NCBI RefSeq assembly: GCF_029888045.1
Contig: NZ_JARXRN010000006.1
Coordinates: forward strand, 36,766-100,765
Source of the DNA: Luteimonas rhizosphaericola
Lineage (GTDB): Bacteria; Pseudomonadota; Gammaproteobacteria; Xanthomonadales; Xanthomonadaceae
Direction: 5' to 3'
Length of the DNA: 64,000 nt
Every line of letters starts with the position of its first letter. The first letter of the stretch is position 1. Under the pieces are notes generated by a model, which did no database searches, had not been told where the DNA came from, and was given only the letters and a program-made list of their open reading frames with translations. Of the stretch, positions 52,510 through 63,030 are shown in pieces. The position numbers and the translations under genes were made by a program.

Positions 52510-55500
52510 ATGGCGCAGGAAACCGGCGCGCGTCCCGGCCTCGCCGGGCGCCTCGCGCATGCCTTCCAGGCCAGCCCGCTGACGCCGATCCTGGCGCTGG
52601 TCGGCCTGCTGCTGGGCGCGGTCGCGGTGCTGATCACGCCGCGCGAGGAAGAGCCGCAGATCGACGTCACCATGGCCAATGTCATCGTGCCGTTCCCCGG
52701 CGCCGATGCGCGCCAGGTCGAACAGCTGGTGACCTGGCCGCTGGAACAGGCGCTGTCGGAGATCGAGCAGGTCAAGCACACCTATTCGGTGAGCCGGCCC
52801 GGCATGGCGGTGCTGACGGTGGAGTTCGAGGTCGGCGTGCAGCGCCAGCCGGCGCTGGTGCGCCTGTACGACAAGGTGTTCTCGAAACAGGACTGGCTGC
52901 CGCCCGGGCTCGGGGTGGGCCAGCCGATCGTCAAACCCAAGGGCATCGACGACGTGCCGGTGATGGCGCTCACGCTGTGGACCGATGATCCGTCGCGCGG
53001 CGCCGCCGACCTGGCCGAGGTGGCGCACACGCTGGAGACCGAGCTCAAGCACATTCCCGGCACCCGCGACGTGTTCACGATCGGGGCGCCCGACCGCGCG
53101 GTGATGGTGCAGCTGGATGCGGCGCGCCTGGCCAGCCACGGGCTGACCGTGGACGACCTGGCCGGGGCGCTGCGGTCGGCCAACCTCGCCCGCCAGGCCG
53201 GCGAGCGCGTCGGCGGCGACGGCGTGTCGCAGGTCACCGCGGGCCGCTTCCTGGCCGACCGCGCCGAGGTCGCGTCGCTGGTGCTGGGCATCGCCGGCGG
53301 CCAGCCGGTGCGGCTGGCGGACGTGGCCACCGTCACCGACGCCGGCGACGTGCCGACGCGCTACGCCTGGCACGGCGCGCCGCCGGGGCGGGATGGACCC
53401 GCCAGCGGCACCGCCCCGGCGGTGACCCTGGCCATCGCCAAGAAGCCCGGCAGCAATGCCGCCGACATCACCGCCGCCGCGCTGCGCCGCGTGGACGCCC
53501 TGCGCGGGGAGGTGATTCCCGACGGCGTGCGGGTCGAGATCACGCGCGACTACGGCCTGACCGCGAGCGACAAGGCGCGGACGCTGATCAAGAAGCTGGC
53601 CTTCGCCACGGCCTCGGTGGTGCTGCTGGTGCTGCTCGCGCTCGGCTGGCGCGAGGCGATCGTGATCGGCAGCGCGGTGGTGTTGACCCTCGCGACGACG
53701 CTGTTCGCCTCCTGGGCGATGGGCTTCACCCTCAACCGGGTGTCGCTGTTCGCGCTGATCTTCTCGATCGGCATCCTGGTCGACGATGCGATCGTCGTGG
53801 TCGAGAACATCCACCGGCACATGGCCCAGGGCGGCAGGACGCTGCGCGAGGCGATCCCGCCGGCGGTGGACGAGGTGGGCGGCCCGACCATCCTGGCCAC
53901 CTTCACCGTGATCGCCGCGCTGATGCCGATGGCCTTCGTCAGCGGGCTGATGGGGCCGTACATGCGGCCGATCCCGATCAACGCCTCGGTGGGCATGCTG
54001 CTGTCGCTGCTGATCGCACTCGTGGTCACGCCCTGGCTGTCGCTCAGGCTGCTGCGCCGGCACGCCGCGCCGGCGAACGAACACGGCGACGCCCACGGCC
54101 ACGCCGAGGGCACCATGGCCGCGCGCCTGCACCGGCTGTTCGAGCGGGTGATGACGCCGTTCCTGGACGCCGGCAGGGGCGCGCGCCGGCGGCACCTGCT
54201 GTTCCTGGCGATGGCCGGCCTGGTGGCGCTGGCCGCGAGCCTGGCGGTGGTCCAGCTGGTGGTGCTGAAGATGCTGCCGTTCGACAACAAGTCCGAGCTG
54301 CAGATCGTGGTCGACCTGCCGGAGGGCCGGACGCTGGAAGACACCAGTGCGCTGCTGGTCGAACTGGCGACCGTGCTCGACCGCACCCCGGAAGTGCTGC
54401 ACTACCAGGGCTACGCCGGCACCGCTGCGCCGATCAACTTCAACGGACTGGTGCGCCAGTACGACCTGCGCGCCGGCGCCAACGTCGGCGACCTGCAGGT
54501 GAACCTGGTCGACCGCCATGCGCGCAGCCGCAAGAGCCACGACATCGCCGCGGCGCTGCGGCCGCAGGTGGCGGCGATCGGTGCGCGCCATGTAGCCTCG
54601 GTGAAGGTGGTGGAGGTGCCGCCGGGGCCGCCGGTGCTGGCGCCGATCGTGGCCGAGGTGTACGGCCCGGACTATGCCCGCCAGCGCGCGATCGGCCGCG
54701 CGCTGGAGCAGCGGTTCCGCGCGACCGCTGGCATCGTCGACGTCGACACCAGCGTCGAGGCGCCGGACGCGCGGCGCGAGGCGATCGTCATCGACCGGGT
54801 CCGCGCCGCGCGCCTGGGCGTGCCGCAGGCGGCGATCGCCGACGCGATCGCGGCGGGCCTGTCGGGGCTGGACGCGAGCTGGCTGGTCGACGGGCGGTCG
54901 AAGTACCCGCGCCCGATCCGCCTGCGCCTGCCGGTCACCGACCAGGCCTCGCTGGACGCGTTGCTGCAGCTGGCCGTGCGCGGCGGCGCGGGCCAGCTGG
55001 TGCCGCTGTCGGAACTGGTGCGGGTCGAGACCACGGGCTGGGACGGCGCCATCCACCACAAGGATCTGCTGCCGGTGGTCTACGTCACCGGCGACGAGAG
55101 CGGCGCGGCCGACAGCCCGCTGTACGGCATGTTCGACCTGGTCGGCCAGGTCTCCGATGCGTTCGTCGACGGCCAGCGCCTGTCGCAGTTCTTCGTCCGC
55201 CAGCCCCCCGACACCAGCGGCTTCGGCATCAAGTGGGACGGCGAATGGCAGATCACCTACGAGACCTTCCGCGACATGGGCCTGGCCTATGCCGCGGGCA
55301 TGGTGCTGATCTACCTGCTGGTGGTGGCCTACTTCCGCGACTACGTGGTGCCGCTGGTGATCATGGCGCCGATCCCGCTCACCGTGATCGGGGTCATGCC
55401 CGGCCATGCGCTGCTGGGTGCGCAGTTCACCGCCACCAGCATGATCGGCATGATCGCCCTGGCCGGCATCATCGTGCGCAACTCGATCCTGCTGGTGGAC

Positions 55501-55827
55501 TTCATCAACCACCTGCTCGAATGCGGGCAGTCGCTGGAGCGCGCCGTGATCGATGCCTGCGCCGTGCGCGCGCAGCCGATCGCGCTGACGGCGCTGGCGG
55601 CGATGGGCGGCGCCCTCTTCATCCTCGACGATCCGATCTTCAACGGGCTGGCGATCTCGCTGGTGTTCGGCATCCTGGTGTCCACCGTGCTCACGCTGCT
55701 GGTGATCCCGCTGCTGTATTACGGGCTGCTCGCCCGCCGGCGCGCCCGCTCCACGCCGCCGGCGCCGGCGCCGGCGGCCGATGCGCCCGGCGAGCAGGCC
55801 CCGACGCTCCGGAACGGACCGACATGA
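52510..55827 (+). CDS. RND-family efflux permease
   Basis: A 1105-residue inner-membrane pump with about twelve helices and two large periplasmic loops. TM4 carries the proton-relay block SIGILVDDAIVVVENIHRHM, the HAE-type (drug/hydrophobe) pattern rather than the heavy-metal HME pattern. A His/Gly-rich cytoplasmic stretch (NEHGDAHGHAEGTM at about 524-537) lies between the halves and might bind metal. The substrate is unknown; its position in the sulfide operon suggests export of a sulfur or stress product. It starts one base after the adaptor stop. Confidence 0.93.
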   Translation: MAQETGARPGLAGRLAHAFQASPLTPILALVGLLLGAVAVLITPREEEPQIDVTMANVIVPFPGADARQVEQLVTWPLEQALSEIEQVKHTYSVSRPGMAVLTVEFEVGVQRQPALVRLYDKVFSKQDWLPPGLGVGQPIVKPKGIDDVPVMALTLWTDDPSRGAADLAEVAHTLETELKHIPGTRDVFTIGAPDRAVMVQLDAARLASHGLTVDDLAGALRSANLARQAGERVGGDGVSQVTAGRFLADRAEVASLVLGIAGGQPVRLADVATVTDAGDVPTRYAWHGAPPGRDGPASGTAPAVTLAIAKKPGSNAADITAAALRRVDALRGEVIPDGVRVEITRDYGLTASDKARTLIKKLAFATASVVLLVLLALGWREAIVIGSAVVLTLATTLFASWAMGFTLNRVSLFALIFSIGILVDDAIVVVENIHRHMAQGGRTLREAIPPAVDEVGGPTILATFTVIAALMPMAFVSGLMGPYMRPIPINASVGMLLSLLIALVVTPWLSLRLLRRHAAPANEHGDAHGHAEGTMAARLHRLFERVMTPFLDAGRGARRRHLLFLAMAGLVALAASLAVVQLVVLKMLPFDNKSELQIVVDLPEGRTLEDTSALLVELATVLDRTPEVLHYQGYAGTAAPINFNGLVRQYDLRAGANVGDLQVNLVDRHARSRKSHDIAAALRPQVAAIGARHVASVKVVEVPPGPPVLAPIVAEVYGPDYARQRAIGRALEQRFRATAGIVDVDTSVEAPDARREAIVIDRVRAARLGVPQAAIADAIAAGLSGLDASWLVDGRSKYPRPIRLRLPVTDQASLDALLQLAVRGGAGQLVPLSELVRVETTGWDGAIHHKDLLPVVYVTGDESGAADSPLYGMFDLVGQVSDAFVDGQRLSQFFVRQPPDTSGFGIKWDGEWQITYETFRDMGLAYAAGMVLIYLLVVAYFRDYVVPLVIMAPIPLTVIGVMPGHALLGAQFTATSMIGMIALAGIIVRNSILLVDFINHLLECGQSLERAVIDACAVRAQPIALTALAAMGGALFILDDPIFNGLAISLVFGILVSTVLTLLVIPLLYYGLLARRRARSTPPAPAPAADAPGEQAPTLRNGPT

Positions 55828-55913
55828 CCATCGCCCCGCCCCACCCCACCCCCGCACGCCGGTGCGGGACTGCCCGCGACCCCGCACGCGAGCGCGCCGG
55901 GGATCGCCCGTGA
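55824..55913 (+). CDS. tiny bridging ORF (29 aa) between the RND permease and trxC
   Basis: A short frame, MTIAPPHPTPARRCGTARD and ten more residues, whose ATG overlaps the RND permease stop (ATGA) and whose TGA stop overlaps the GTG start of trxC (GTGA). It could allow ribosomes to pass from one gene to the next. The composition is Pro/Arg/Ala-rich and has no family, so it may just be a translational bridge or chance. Confidence 0.3.
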   Translation: MTIAPPHPTPARRCGTARDPARERAGDRP

Positions 55914-56350
55914 ACGCGCTGCTCGGCGTCGCCTGTCCGCACTGCGCGGCCCTCAACCGCGTGCCGGCCGCGCGCCTGGGCGACCGGCCCAAATGCGGGC
56001 GCTGCGGGCGCGCGCTGTTCGAGGGCCGGCCGGTGGCGCTGGATGCGGCCTCGTTCGATGTCCATGCGCAGCGCGCGGACCTGCCGCTGCTGGTCGACTT
56101 CTGGGCACCCTGGTGCGGCCCGTGCAAGGCGATGGCGCCGCAGTTCGAGGCCGCCGCGGCGCAACTGGAGCCGGGCATGCGGCTGGCGAAGGTCGATACC
56201 GAGGCCGAACCGGCGCTGGGCGCGCGTTTCGCCGTGCGCAGCATCCCGACGCTGGCGCTGTTCCTGCACGGGCGGGAACTCGCACGCGTATCGGGGGCGA
56301 TGCCGGCGGGCGAGATCGTGCGCTGGGCGCGGGCGAACCGGCCGACGTAA
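55910..56350 (+). CDS. trxC: thioredoxin 2
   Basis: A 146-residue thioredoxin 2. The N-terminal zinc finger (CPHC at 9-12 and CGRC at 29-32) separates it from thioredoxin 1, and the redox site is WAPWCGPCK with Cys69 and Cys72. TrxC responds to oxidative stress and reduces disulfides and persulfides in the cytosol. It is the last gene of the sulfide operon, so a role in reducing persulfides or polysulfides made by SQR is plausible. There is no ATG; the GTG at 55910-55912 with GGGGA 6 bases before it is the start. Confidence 0.92.
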   Translation: MNALLGVACPHCAALNRVPAARLGDRPKCGRCGRALFEGRPVALDAASFDVHAQRADLPLLVDFWAPWCGPCKAMAPQFEAAAAQLEPGMRLAKVDTEAEPALGARFAVRSIPTLALFLHGRELARVSGAMPAGEIVRWARANRPT

Positions 56351-56367
56351 GGGCGCCGGCGATCCGC

Positions 56368-58287
<1,920 letters not shown>

Positions 58288-58758
58288 GCGTGCGGGACGA
58301 TGCGCGGGCGGCGCGTGGAATGGCGGAATGCGCTGGAATTGTTCGCGGCCGGGCCGCGGCGCGCAAGCCGCCAGGGCGGATCGGCGCGAAAGTTGGCACG
58401 CTTCCTGCGATCTGTTTCCCTGCACCCGGGATGGCAAGCGTCAAGGGGGGCGCGGCCGGAGATTGGAACAGGGCTGGCCATGCACAACCCGGGGAAGCAA
58501 AGGGGCCGGATGTCGGGGGACATCCGGCCCCATTCTTTTGCATGGGCACCGCGTCACAAGGGGGCGGCGCCCGGCGCCTCGGAAGAGGCGCCGACGCCCG
58601 GCGGGAGCGGAACAGGGGGGATCCGGTATCCCCCGCCGGGTGTCGACAAGCGGAACGCTTTTTTGTCTCTTTCAGGACCGGTTACGTCGGAATCCGACGC
58701 AACCGGTCAGCCCGGTTAGCTTGAACGTCCCCGGGGCGGTGTGCAAGGGGTCCGGACC
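58288..58758. other. 471-base spacer upstream of mnmG with four hairpins
   Basis: No gene is seen. Four inverted repeats lie in 206 bases: 13-base arms at 58502-58514 and 58519-58531; 9-base arms at 58572-58580 and 58585-58593; 7-base arms (GGGGGAT/ATCCCCC) at 58616-58622 and 58628-58634; and 15-base arms with one mismatch at 58677-58691 and 58693-58707. The Gly/Tyr lipoprotein ends at the right side and mnmG starts at the left, both on the minus strand, so the region must hold a terminator and the mnmG promoter. Confidence 0.65.
58502..58531. terminator. strong hairpin, candidate bidirectional terminator
   Basis: Arms GGGGCCGGATGTC and GACATCCGGCCCC pair over 13 bases around a GGGG loop, followed by ATTCTTTT on the plus strand and by TTTGCTT on the minus strand. 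The likely user is the minus-strand lipoprotein gene ending at 58759. The weaker T-run on the minus side makes it an imperfect terminator. Confidence 0.5.
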
Positions 58759-59436
58759 CTATTCCTCCTGCCGTCGGTCGGGTCGCGAGATCGACCGGCG
58801 CTCCATCCGCGGCGCGCTGCGCGGCTCCTGGCGCGGGGCCGACATGACCGGTCGCGGGGCCGCGCGCGGCTCCATCCGCGGGGCCGGCGACGGCGCCATC
58901 GGGCGCGACGGCACCCGACGCACCGGCTGCGGCTGCATCTGCGAGCCCGGGCGCACGGACGGTCGCGACAGCGGCTGCCCCATCTCGCGCCGAATCGGAC
59001 GCGGCGCCATCTGCGCCTGCTGCGGCTGGGATTGCGGCACGCTGCGCCGGCGCGGCGGCAGGTTGCCGCCGGTCACCCGGTCGCCCGCCTGCGGGGGTTC
59101 GGGGGTGTCGGGCCGGTGCGGCGGGCGCGGCCGGGGCGGGCGCGGGTAGTAGTACGGCCAGCCGCCATACCCGTAGCCGCCGTAGTAGGGCGAGTAGTAG
59201 GAATGGCGGTAGTAACCGCCGTAGCCGCCGACATAGGGGTAGCCGTAGCCGACCCCGCCGTACCAGCTGCCGCCGCTGCGGCTCAGCGAGCCATAGGGAC
59301 GTCCGTAGTAATAGTCGGACGCGCCGCCGTGGTAGTAGTCGCCGTCTCCGTAGCCGTAGCCGCGCGAGGAGCTGTAGGTGGCGCACCCGGAGAGGGCGGC
59401 CAGGGCCACCAGCGCGATGAAAAACCTGCGGACCAT
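58759..59436 (-). CDS. glycine/tyrosine-rich lipoprotein with basic C-terminus
   Basis: A 225-residue predicted lipoprotein. MVRRFFIALVALAALSGC gives a standard lipobox (Cys18). Residues about 20-95 are almost pure Gly/Tyr/Ser text (GYGYGDGDYYHGGASDYYYG, GYYRHSYYSPYYGGYGYGGW), and the rest is a Pro/Arg/Gln-rich region (RPPRPRPPHRPD, RRREM-like repeats). I do not recognise a family. Such low-complexity Gly/Tyr proteins may bind carbohydrates or phase-separate in the envelope; this is speculation. The ATG at 59434-59436 follows GGGGGA. Distal genes at 58502-58707 contain hairpins. Confidence 0.75.
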   Translation of the reverse strand: MVRRFFIALVALAALSGCATYSSSRGYGYGDGDYYHGGASDYYYGRPYGSLSRSGGSWYGGVGYGYPYVGGYGGYYRHSYYSPYYGGYGYGGWPYYYPRPPRPRPPHRPDTPEPPQAGDRVTGGNLPPRRRSVPQSQPQQAQMAPRPIRREMGQPLSRPSVRPGSQMQPQPVRRVPSRPMAPSPAPRMEPRAAPRPVMSAPRQEPRSAPRMERRSISRPDRRQEE

Positions 59437-59559
59437 GGTGGATCCCCCGTTCTGCGAGGATCCAGCATCGGCGCGGGGCATTGAATCCGTGCTTAACCTT
59501 TCCGGCGGCGCGTTGTGCTTCCTGAACACGATTGGCTTCGATCGGCTAGGCTGTCGGCC

Positions 59560-60525
59560 ATGCCCGCCAGCACGCCGCTTCCGCAGTTCGACGACGTACT
59601 GGACGCGGCGGCACGGATCGCGCCGCATGTGCGCGCGACGCCCGTGCTGCGGGCGGATGCGCTGGACGAGGCGGCCGGCGCCTCGCTGCTGTTCAAGGCC
59701 GAACCGCTGCAGCACGGCGGCGCGTTCAAGTTCCGCGGCGCCTGCAATGCGGTGTTCTCGCTGTCCGATGCCGAGGCCGCGCGCGGCGTGGTCACGCATT
59801 CCTCGGGCAACCACGGCGCCGCGCTCGCGCTGGCGGCGCGTCGGCGCCGCATCGGCTGCCACGTGGTCGCGCCGCAGGGCGCGGCGGCGCCGAAGCTGGC
59901 CCTGATCGCGGCGCAGGGCGCGGTGCTGCACCGCTGCGAGCCGACGATCGCCGCGCGCGAGGCGATGTGCCGGCAGGTGCAGGCGGCCACCGGCGCCACC
60001 CTGGTCCACCCCTATGCCGATCCGCGCGTGATCGCCGGCCAGGGCACCGCGACGCTGGAACTGCTGGCCGCCGCACCCGGGCTCGACGTGCTGGTGGTCC
60101 CGGTCGGCGGCGGCGGGCTGGCGGCGGGCGCGGCGCTGGCGCTGTCCGGTTGCGCGCCGGGGCTGCCGCTGGTGCTGGCTGAACCCGCCGGCGCGGCCGA
60201 CACCCTGCGTTCGCTGCGCAGCGGCGTGCGCGATGTCGACTTCGTCCCCGACACGATCTGCGACGGCCTGCGCGGCACCCTGGGCGAACCGAACTTCCGC
60301 ATCCTGCACGGCTACGGCGCCGAGGTGATCGCGGTCGACGACGCCGACACGCGCGCGGCGATGCGCCTGCTGCTGACCCGGCTCAAGCTGCTGGTGGAGC
60401 CGTCCTCGGCGATCGCGCTGGCCGCGGTGCTGGCACAGCCGGCCCGCTTCGCCGGGCGCCGGGTCGGGATCGTGCTCACGGGCGGGAACGTCGACCCCGA
60501 CACCCTGCCGCGGGTGACGCCGTGA
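59560..60525 (+). CDS. PLP-dependent serine/threonine dehydratase family protein
   Basis: A 321-residue fold-type II PLP enzyme. The lysine that holds the cofactor is in GGAFKFRGACNAV, followed by the substrate loop HSSGNHGAALALAAR and the phosphate-binding GGGGLAAGAALAL. Serine/threonine dehydratases and racemases share this layout; no regulatory ACT domain is present, so it is the catabolic or serine-racemase-like size, not the biosynthetic IlvA. The exact substrate is not settled. The ATG at 59560 is 45 bases downstream of an alternative. The stop overlaps the GTG start of the YdcF gene. Confidence 0.9.
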   Translation: MPASTPLPQFDDVLDAAARIAPHVRATPVLRADALDEAAGASLLFKAEPLQHGGAFKFRGACNAVFSLSDAEAARGVVTHSSGNHGAALALAARRRRIGCHVVAPQGAAAPKLALIAAQGAVLHRCEPTIAAREAMCRQVQAATGATLVHPYADPRVIAGQGTATLELLAAAPGLDVLVVPVGGGGLAAGAALALSGCAPGLPLVLAEPAGAADTLRSLRSGVRDVDFVPDTICDGLRGTLGEPNFRILHGYGAEVIAVDDADTRAAMRLLLTRLKLLVEPSSAIALAAVLAQPARFAGRRVGIVLTGGNVDPDTLPRVTP

Positions 60526-61133
60526 GGCGGCCGGCCCGCCCCCGCCGGCCGCTGCTGCGCTGGCTGGCGCGGTTGCTGCTGCTCGCGCTGGCGTGGATCT
60601 GCGGCGTGGCGGCGTGGATCCACTGGAGCGGCGAGCGCGACCAGGCCTCGGCCGCGGACGCGATCATCGTGCTCGGCGCCGCGGCCTACGACGCGGTGCC
60701 CTCGCCGGTGTTCCGGGCCCGGATCGAACACGGCCTGGACCTGTACCGCGACGGCTTCGCGCCGAGGCTGGTGTTCACCGGCGGCTACGGCGGCAGCGGC
60801 GCGCGCTTCGCCGAATCGCAGGTGGCGCGCCGCTACGCGATCCGCGCCGGCATTCCAGAGGACGCGATCCTGATCGAGTCCACCTCGCAGACCACCTACC
60901 AGAACCTGTTCGAGGCGCGCCGGCTGATGCTCGAGCACGGGCTGCGGCGCGCGATCGTCGTCAGCGATCCGCTGCACATGGCGCGCGCGCTGCGCCTGTG
61001 CCGCGGCCTGGGCATCGACGCGGTCGGCTCGCCGACGCCGAGCACGCGCTTCCGCTCGTTCCGCACCCGCTGGGAATTCCTCGCCCGCGAGGTGTACTTC
61101 TTCCATCGCGACCTGGTGGTGGCGCCGCAGTAG
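60522..61133 (+). CDS. YdcF family (DUF218) membrane protein
   Basis: A 203-residue protein. A basic N-terminus and one transmembrane helix (LARLLLLALAWICGVAAWI) precede a DUF218/YdcF domain (ADAIIVLGAAAYDAVPSPVF, GFAPRLVFTGGYG, STSQTTYQNLFEARRLMLEH). The family includes SanA and ElyC of the envelope, tied to peptidoglycan or lipid-carrier metabolism; the domain should face the periplasm. The GTG at 60522-60524 overlaps the dehydratase stop (GTGA), so they are co-translated. Confidence 0.88.
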   Translation: MRRPARPRRPLLRWLARLLLLALAWICGVAAWIHWSGERDQASAADAIIVLGAAAYDAVPSPVFRARIEHGLDLYRDGFAPRLVFTGGYGGSGARFAESQVARRYAIRAGIPEDAILIESTSQTTYQNLFEARRLMLEHGLRRAIVVSDPLHMARALRLCRGLGIDAVGSPTPSTRFRSFRTRWEFLAREVYFFHRDLVVAPQ

Positions 61134-61301
61134 CTGTGCAGGTATCGCGCCGCGATGCGCGCCAGCCTTCGCGTGCGCATTCGCGCCTGTCATCGGCACG
61201 CCGACGCCGCCCGCGCCGGCATCGGGCGCAGACGTCCGGAGCGCCGGACCCGGCACGCTATGATGCCACTGCGCGAATCGACGCGCGCCCGGGGACACGC
61301 G

Positions 61302-61727
61302 ATGCGCATCGACGGCAACCGCCTCCACGACCGCGCCACCGAACTGGTGCTGGCCTACTACGCGGCCTTCAACCGCGGCGACCGCGGCGCGATGCTGGCG
61401 CTGCTCGACGACGGGGTCGAGCACGACCTCAACCAGGGCGCGCGCGAGACCGGGCGCGAGGCCTTCGCCGCCTTCATGGCGCGGATGGACCGCTGCTACC
61501 GCGAGCAGCTGCGCGACATCGTGGTGATGGCGACCGCCGATGGCGCGCGCGCGGCCGCCGAGTACGTGGTGGACGGCGAATACCTGGCCGACGACGAGGG
61601 GCTGCCGCCGGCACGCGGCCAGCGCTACTCGCTGCCGGGCGGCGCGTTCTTCGACATCCGCGATGGCCGCATCGCGCGCGTGAGCAACTACTACAACCTG
61701 CAGGACTGGCTGGCGCAGGTGCGCTGA
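61302..61727 (+). CDS. NTF2-like / SnoaL-type protein
   Basis: A 141-residue single-domain protein with the NTF2-like layout: VLAYYAAFNRGDRGAMLALL followed by ARETGREAFAAFMARMDR and a C-terminal sheet (YSLPGGAFFDIRDGRIARVS, then YYNLQDWLAQV). NTF2-like proteins include ketosteroid isomerases, SnoaL cyclases and many ligand-binding proteins; nothing narrows it here. The ATG at 61302 has GGGGA upstream; an in-frame ATG at 61260 would add 14 residues that look like non-coding text. It is 30 bases upstream of the GH16 gene and may share its transcript. Confidence 0.82.
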   Translation: MRIDGNRLHDRATELVLAYYAAFNRGDRGAMLALLDDGVEHDLNQGARETGREAFAAFMARMDRCYREQLRDIVVMATADGARAAAEYVVDGEYLADDEGLPPARGQRYSLPGGAFFDIRDGRIARVSNYYNLQDWLAQVR

Positions 61728-61757
61728 CGACCCTCGACCGCATCGCCCGGAGGACGC

Positions 61758-62942
61758 ATGACCGCTCCCCGCTCCGCCCCGCTGCGCGCCGCGCTGCTGC
61801 TGGCCTGCCTGTCCTCCGTGGCCTGCGCCGCACCCACGACTGCGCGCAATACCGCGGCGCCGCCGCGCGTGGCGATGGCCGCGACGCCGGCCGCAAGCGC
61901 CTTCGACACGCTGGTCTGGTCGGACGAGTTCGACACCGCCAACACCGCCGACTGGACCTTCGAGACCGGCGGCCACGGCTGGGGCAACCAGGAACTGCAG
62001 CACTACACCGACGGCCAGAACGCCTTCATCCAGCACGATGCGCTGGCCGGCAGCCGGGTGCTGGTGATCGAGGCGCGACGCGGCGCGCCGGCCGGCGCCA
62101 GCTGCTGGTACGGCACGTGCCAGTACAGCTCGACGCGCATGATCACGCGCGGCAAGCGCGAGTTCCGGCATGGCCGCGTCGAGGCCCGCATCCGCCTGCC
62201 GCAGACCCAGGGCATCTGGCCGGCGTTCTGGATGCTGGGCTCGAACTTCGGCCAGGTCGGCTGGCCGCACAGCGGCGAGATCGACATCATGGAACACGTC
62301 GGCTTCGAGCCGACGCTGACCCACGGCGCACTGCACGGACCCGGCTATTCGGGCAACACGCCCTTCAGCGGCACCTACGACCTGGGCGAACGCGCCGATG
62401 CGCGCTACCGCGTGTACGCGGTGGAATGGGACGCGGCCGGCGTCCGCTGGTTCGTCGACGGCCAGCCGTTCTACAGCCGCACCCGCGCCCAGGTCGAGGC
62501 GCGCGGACCGTGGGTGTTCGACCAGCCGTTCTTCCTGCTGCTCAACGTCGCCGTCGGCGGCAGCTGGCCCGGCAGTCCGGACAGCTCGAGCGTGTTCCCG
62601 CAGCGCATGTACGTGGACTGGGTGCGGGTGTACCAGGCCGCGCCGCCGCGTATCCGCCGCAGCGGATCGCAGCCGCTGGCGCCGCCGCGGGCCGCGCGGT
62701 CGCCGGCGCCTGCACCTGCGCCACGCGGGACTTCCCTCTCCACGCCTTCAGCAGAATCCGCAGCGCAGACGTCGACGCGGCCGCTGCTGGCGCCCCTGCT
62801 GCGACTGGGTGGCGCGACGGCAGGCGACGCGCGCGCGACCGCGTGCAGCCGGGAGGATGGGCACACCGATGCGCCCGCCTGCGCGGATGCGAACCGGGAC
62901 ACCGGGGCGACCCCGCGGGGGCCGGCACGCACGCCCCGCTGA
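61758..62942 (+). CDS. glycoside hydrolase family 16 beta-glucanase, exported, with an unusual C-terminal extension
   Basis: A 394-residue secreted enzyme. After a signal peptide (APLRAALLLACLSSVACA), residues about 50-292 are a GH16 jelly-roll. The catalytic GEIDIMEHVG holds the nucleophile and acid/base glutamates (E-x-D-x-x-E), and the final strand YVDWVRVY ends the domain. GH16 members hydrolyse beta-1,3 or mixed-linkage glucans, such as fungal wall glucan, which would fit a predatory or saprophytic lifestyle. The last 100 residues are Pro/Ala/Arg/Thr-rich and unlike any GH16 I know; they may be readthrough of a lost stop or a linker. The ATG at 61758 follows GGAGGA. Confidence 0.9.
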   Translation: MTAPRSAPLRAALLLACLSSVACAAPTTARNTAAPPRVAMAATPAASAFDTLVWSDEFDTANTADWTFETGGHGWGNQELQHYTDGQNAFIQHDALAGSRVLVIEARRGAPAGASCWYGTCQYSSTRMITRGKREFRHGRVEARIRLPQTQGIWPAFWMLGSNFGQVGWPHSGEIDIMEHVGFEPTLTHGALHGPGYSGNTPFSGTYDLGERADARYRVYAVEWDAAGVRWFVDGQPFYSRTRAQVEARGPWVFDQPFFLLLNVAVGGSWPGSPDSSSVFPQRMYVDWVRVYQAAPPRIRRSGSQPLAPPRAARSPAPAPAPRGTSLSTPSAESAAQTSTRPLLAPLLRLGGATAGDARATACSREDGHTDAPACADANRDTGATPRGPARTPR

Positions 62943-63030
62943 CGGACACCCGCGGCGTGCAGGGTCGTGCTGACGCCGACGGCCGCGCGACCGCGACCCG
63001 CTCCGATCGGCGACGACCCGCCGAACGGCC

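Noticed and set aside
52162..56244. 1360-codon minus-strand frame over the RND permease and trxC
   Set aside because: Antisense to recognised genes and made of repetitive Arg/His/Ala text with no motif.
58650..58675. T-rich stretch near 58657 as a terminator tail for the 15-base hairpin
   Set aside because: The T-run precedes the hairpin on the plus strand and becomes an A-run after it on the minus strand, so neither orientation fits.
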